Origin: JASLDZ01 sp964242895
GTDB taxonomy: Bacteria; Pseudomonadota; Alphaproteobacteria; Caulobacterales; Caulobacteraceae
Assembly (NCBI GenBank): GCA_964242895.1
Contig: CAXTBN010000014.1
Coordinates: 1 to 49,709 of the forward strand
DNA length: 49,709 bases
Reading direction: 5' to 3'
Positions 48,727-49,709 of the stretch are shown here, in pieces (within the stretch, counting starts at the first letter, position 1; each line of letters begins with the position of its first letter). The position numbers and the translations under genes are program-made. Below the pieces are notes generated by a model. That model was not told the origin of the DNA, did not search any database, and saw only the letters and a list, made by a program, of their open reading frames with translations.

Positions 48727-49412
48727 ATAGAGAGCGCCTCGGCCTCCTGCACCCGCGCCACCACCGCCAGGTGCACGGCCGCCGCGCCCGCCTTCTTGAG
48801 CGCCCGCGCGCAGGCCTCGGCCGTGGCCCCGGTGGTGAGCACGTCGTCCACCAGCAGGATGCGCCGGCCCTCCACGCGCCGCGGGTCGGGCACGGCGAAG
48901 GCGCCGCGGACCGCTTCCCGCCGCCCGCGCCGGCTGCGGCCGCCCTGCCCGCCCGTATCGCGCCCGCGCACCAGGGCGTCCGGCAGGTAGCGGCGGTGCG
49001 CCAGGCGGGCGAGCGGCCGCGCGATCTCGGCCGCCTGGTTGTAGCGGCGCTTGAACAGGCGCGCCCGGTGCATGGGCGTGGGGGATATGGCGTCGCAGTC
49101 CTCCACCAGTTCCGCGGCGGCCCGGTGGAGCCAGCGCGCGAACAGGGCGGCGAGATCCGTGCGGTCGCCGTGCTTCAGCTTCAGGATCAGCCCACGCGAG
49201 TCGTCGTCGTAGAGGCAGGCGCAGCGCGCCCGGTCGAAGGCGCGGGGGCGGGCGGTGCAGGCGGCGCAGCGCGAGCGCAGGTCATAGGCGAAGGGTGCGC
49301 CGCAGCCGTCGCACGCCGGGCCGTCCACCCAGACGATGCGGCTCCAGGCGTCGGGGGAGAGGCCGGGCGCGAACGGCCGTTCGCCTCCGCCGTCCAGAGC
49401 GTGCGGCGGCAT
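48723..49412 (-). CDS. ComF family protein
   Basis: 229 residues from ATG 49412. An N-terminal double zinc finger (ACDGCGAPF, RCAACTA) is followed by a phosphoribosyltransferase-like domain with RRYNQAAEIARPLA and the PRPP-loop ILLVDDVLTTGAT. ComF is needed for DNA uptake in competent species and is widespread elsewhere with unclear function. Sequence upstream of the ATG (GRRTLDLL, in frame) still looks like ComF, yet no ATG, GTG or TTG lies there, so the true start may be further up or non-canonical. Confidence 0.88.
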   Translation of the reverse strand: MPPHALDGGGERPFAPGLSPDAWSRIVWVDGPACDGCGAPFAYDLRSRCAACTARPRAFDRARCACLYDDDSRGLILKLKHGDRTDLAALFARWLHRAAAELVEDCDAISPTPMHRARLFKRRYNQAAEIARPLARLAHRRYLPDALVRGRDTGGQGGRSRRGRREAVRGAFAVPDPRRVEGRRILLVDDVLTTGATAEACARALKKAGAAAVHLAVVARVQEAEALSI

Positions 49413-49522
49413 CAGGAGGTCGAGCGTGCGGCGGCCGGCGGCGACGAGGCGAGGCCGTGAGGCGCGAACGGCTCCACCCCCGAATTCCCTCAGCGTCTCC
49501 GCAGCCCTATCTCCCAGCCGAG

Positions 49523-49709
49523 ATGTCAGACGCCCCTCCCCTCCTGTTCGACCGCGCCCTGCACCGGCGGCGGCTCGAGCGCGCGGCGCGGGGAGGCTAC
49601 GCCGGCTTCCTCAAGGCCCGCGCCGCCGCCGACGCCGCCGAGCGCCTCAGCGACATCCTGCGGGACTTCCCGCTCGCCGTCGACCTGGGCGCGCGTGACG
49701 GCGCCTTCG
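49523..49709 (+). CDS. SAM-dependent methyltransferase (NDUFAF5/BioC-like), 3'-truncated
   Basis: Begins at ATG 49523 and runs off the window after 62 codons. PPLLFDRALHRRRLERAA, YAGFLKARAAADAAERL and FPLAVDLGARDGAF match the start of the NDUFAF5/BioC-like group, with the last being the SAM loop (LDLGar.G). In mitochondria NDUFAF5 helps assemble complex I; the bacterial role is unsettled. Divergent from comF, a typical alphaproteobacterial arrangement. Confidence 0.8.
   Translation, partial: MSDAPPLLFDRALHRRRLERAARGGYAGFLKARAAADAAERLSDILRDFPLAVDLGARDGAF

Noticed and set aside
1..49709. CRISPR arrays, tRNA, rRNA, insertion sequences, toxin-antitoxin pairs
   Set aside because: No regularly spaced repeats, cloverleaf-like segments, transposase motifs or recognisable toxin/antitoxin pairs were found on reading both strands.

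Overview
This is a GC-rich, densely packed chromosomal segment of an alphaproteobacterium, most likely of the order Caulobacterales (Caulobacter / Phenylobacterium / Brevundimonas type). The clearest pointer is the trio chpT – single-domain response regulator – CheR-type methyltransferase. ChpT is the phosphotransferase of the CtrA cell-cycle relay and is confined to Alphaproteobacteria. PhaR, the DUF4908-like and SapC-like proteins and the comF–grxC–nitrilase–DUF1178 string fit the same group. Two 100-N scaffold gaps, each flanked by an identical 55-base sequence, show that this is a draft assembly; both interrupted genes read through if the duplicated 55-mers are merged.

Layout. 1-10626: an MdtABC-type RND efflux operon (adaptor, two different pumps, outer-membrane channel). 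Three of its four proteins carry unusual extra sequence: two Spy-like LTXXQ modules on the adaptor, a low-complexity insert in the second pump and a Thr/Gly/Ser loop in the channel. 10717-11658: an Lrp/AsnC regulator and a DUF4870-like membrane protein. 11728-13545: a pterin/folate group on the minus strand (26-aa membrane peptide, PTR1/FolM-like reductase, folB, QueD/PTPS-like protein). 13651-14047: a large imperfect inverted repeat with no convincing gene. 14084-16762: aroB-aroK, divergent from xerD. 17199-18251: malyl-CoA-lyase-like enzyme. 18299-18380: a probable small RNA with the UUUCCUCCCU motif remembered from the αr8/MmgR family, whose member in Sinorhizobium controls polyhydroxybutyrate (PHB). 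18383-21536: PHB region (two small coupled ORFs, phaR, phaA, phaB). 21653-24384: DUF4908-like protein, gloB, a degenerate methyltransferase overlapping a P-II protein. 24381-26695: a redoxin remnant and dsbD. 26772-31153: hot-dog, SapC-like, thioesterase, hydrolase and dienoyl-CoA-isomerase-like genes. 31164-33676: an AT-richer orphan gene, an amidohydrolase and a DUF3429 protein. 33745-38551: arylesterase, thpR, CitE-like lyase and PEP carboxylase in one minus-strand run. 38666-41491: Bax-inhibitor-1 protein, then the CheR/response-regulator/ChpT group. 41726-46780: M23 peptidase, Gly/Tyr-rich secreted protein behind a possible ECF promoter, β-barrel protein, divergent polysaccharide deacetylase, rppH and a hydrolase. 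46781-47141: an AT-richer gap with a possible 30-aa membrane peptide. 47142-49412: comF-grxC-nitrilase-DUF1178, divergent from an NDUFAF5/BioC-like methyltransferase cut by the window end.

The main functional theme is carbon storage and acyl-CoA metabolism (PHB synthesis and control, two CoA-ester lyases, PEP carboxylase, thioesterase, isomerase), set among housekeeping and cell-envelope genes. Stop/start overlaps of the ATGA or GTGA kind occur at many gene borders, so translational coupling looks common here. I saw no tRNA, rRNA, CRISPR array, transposase or phage gene.
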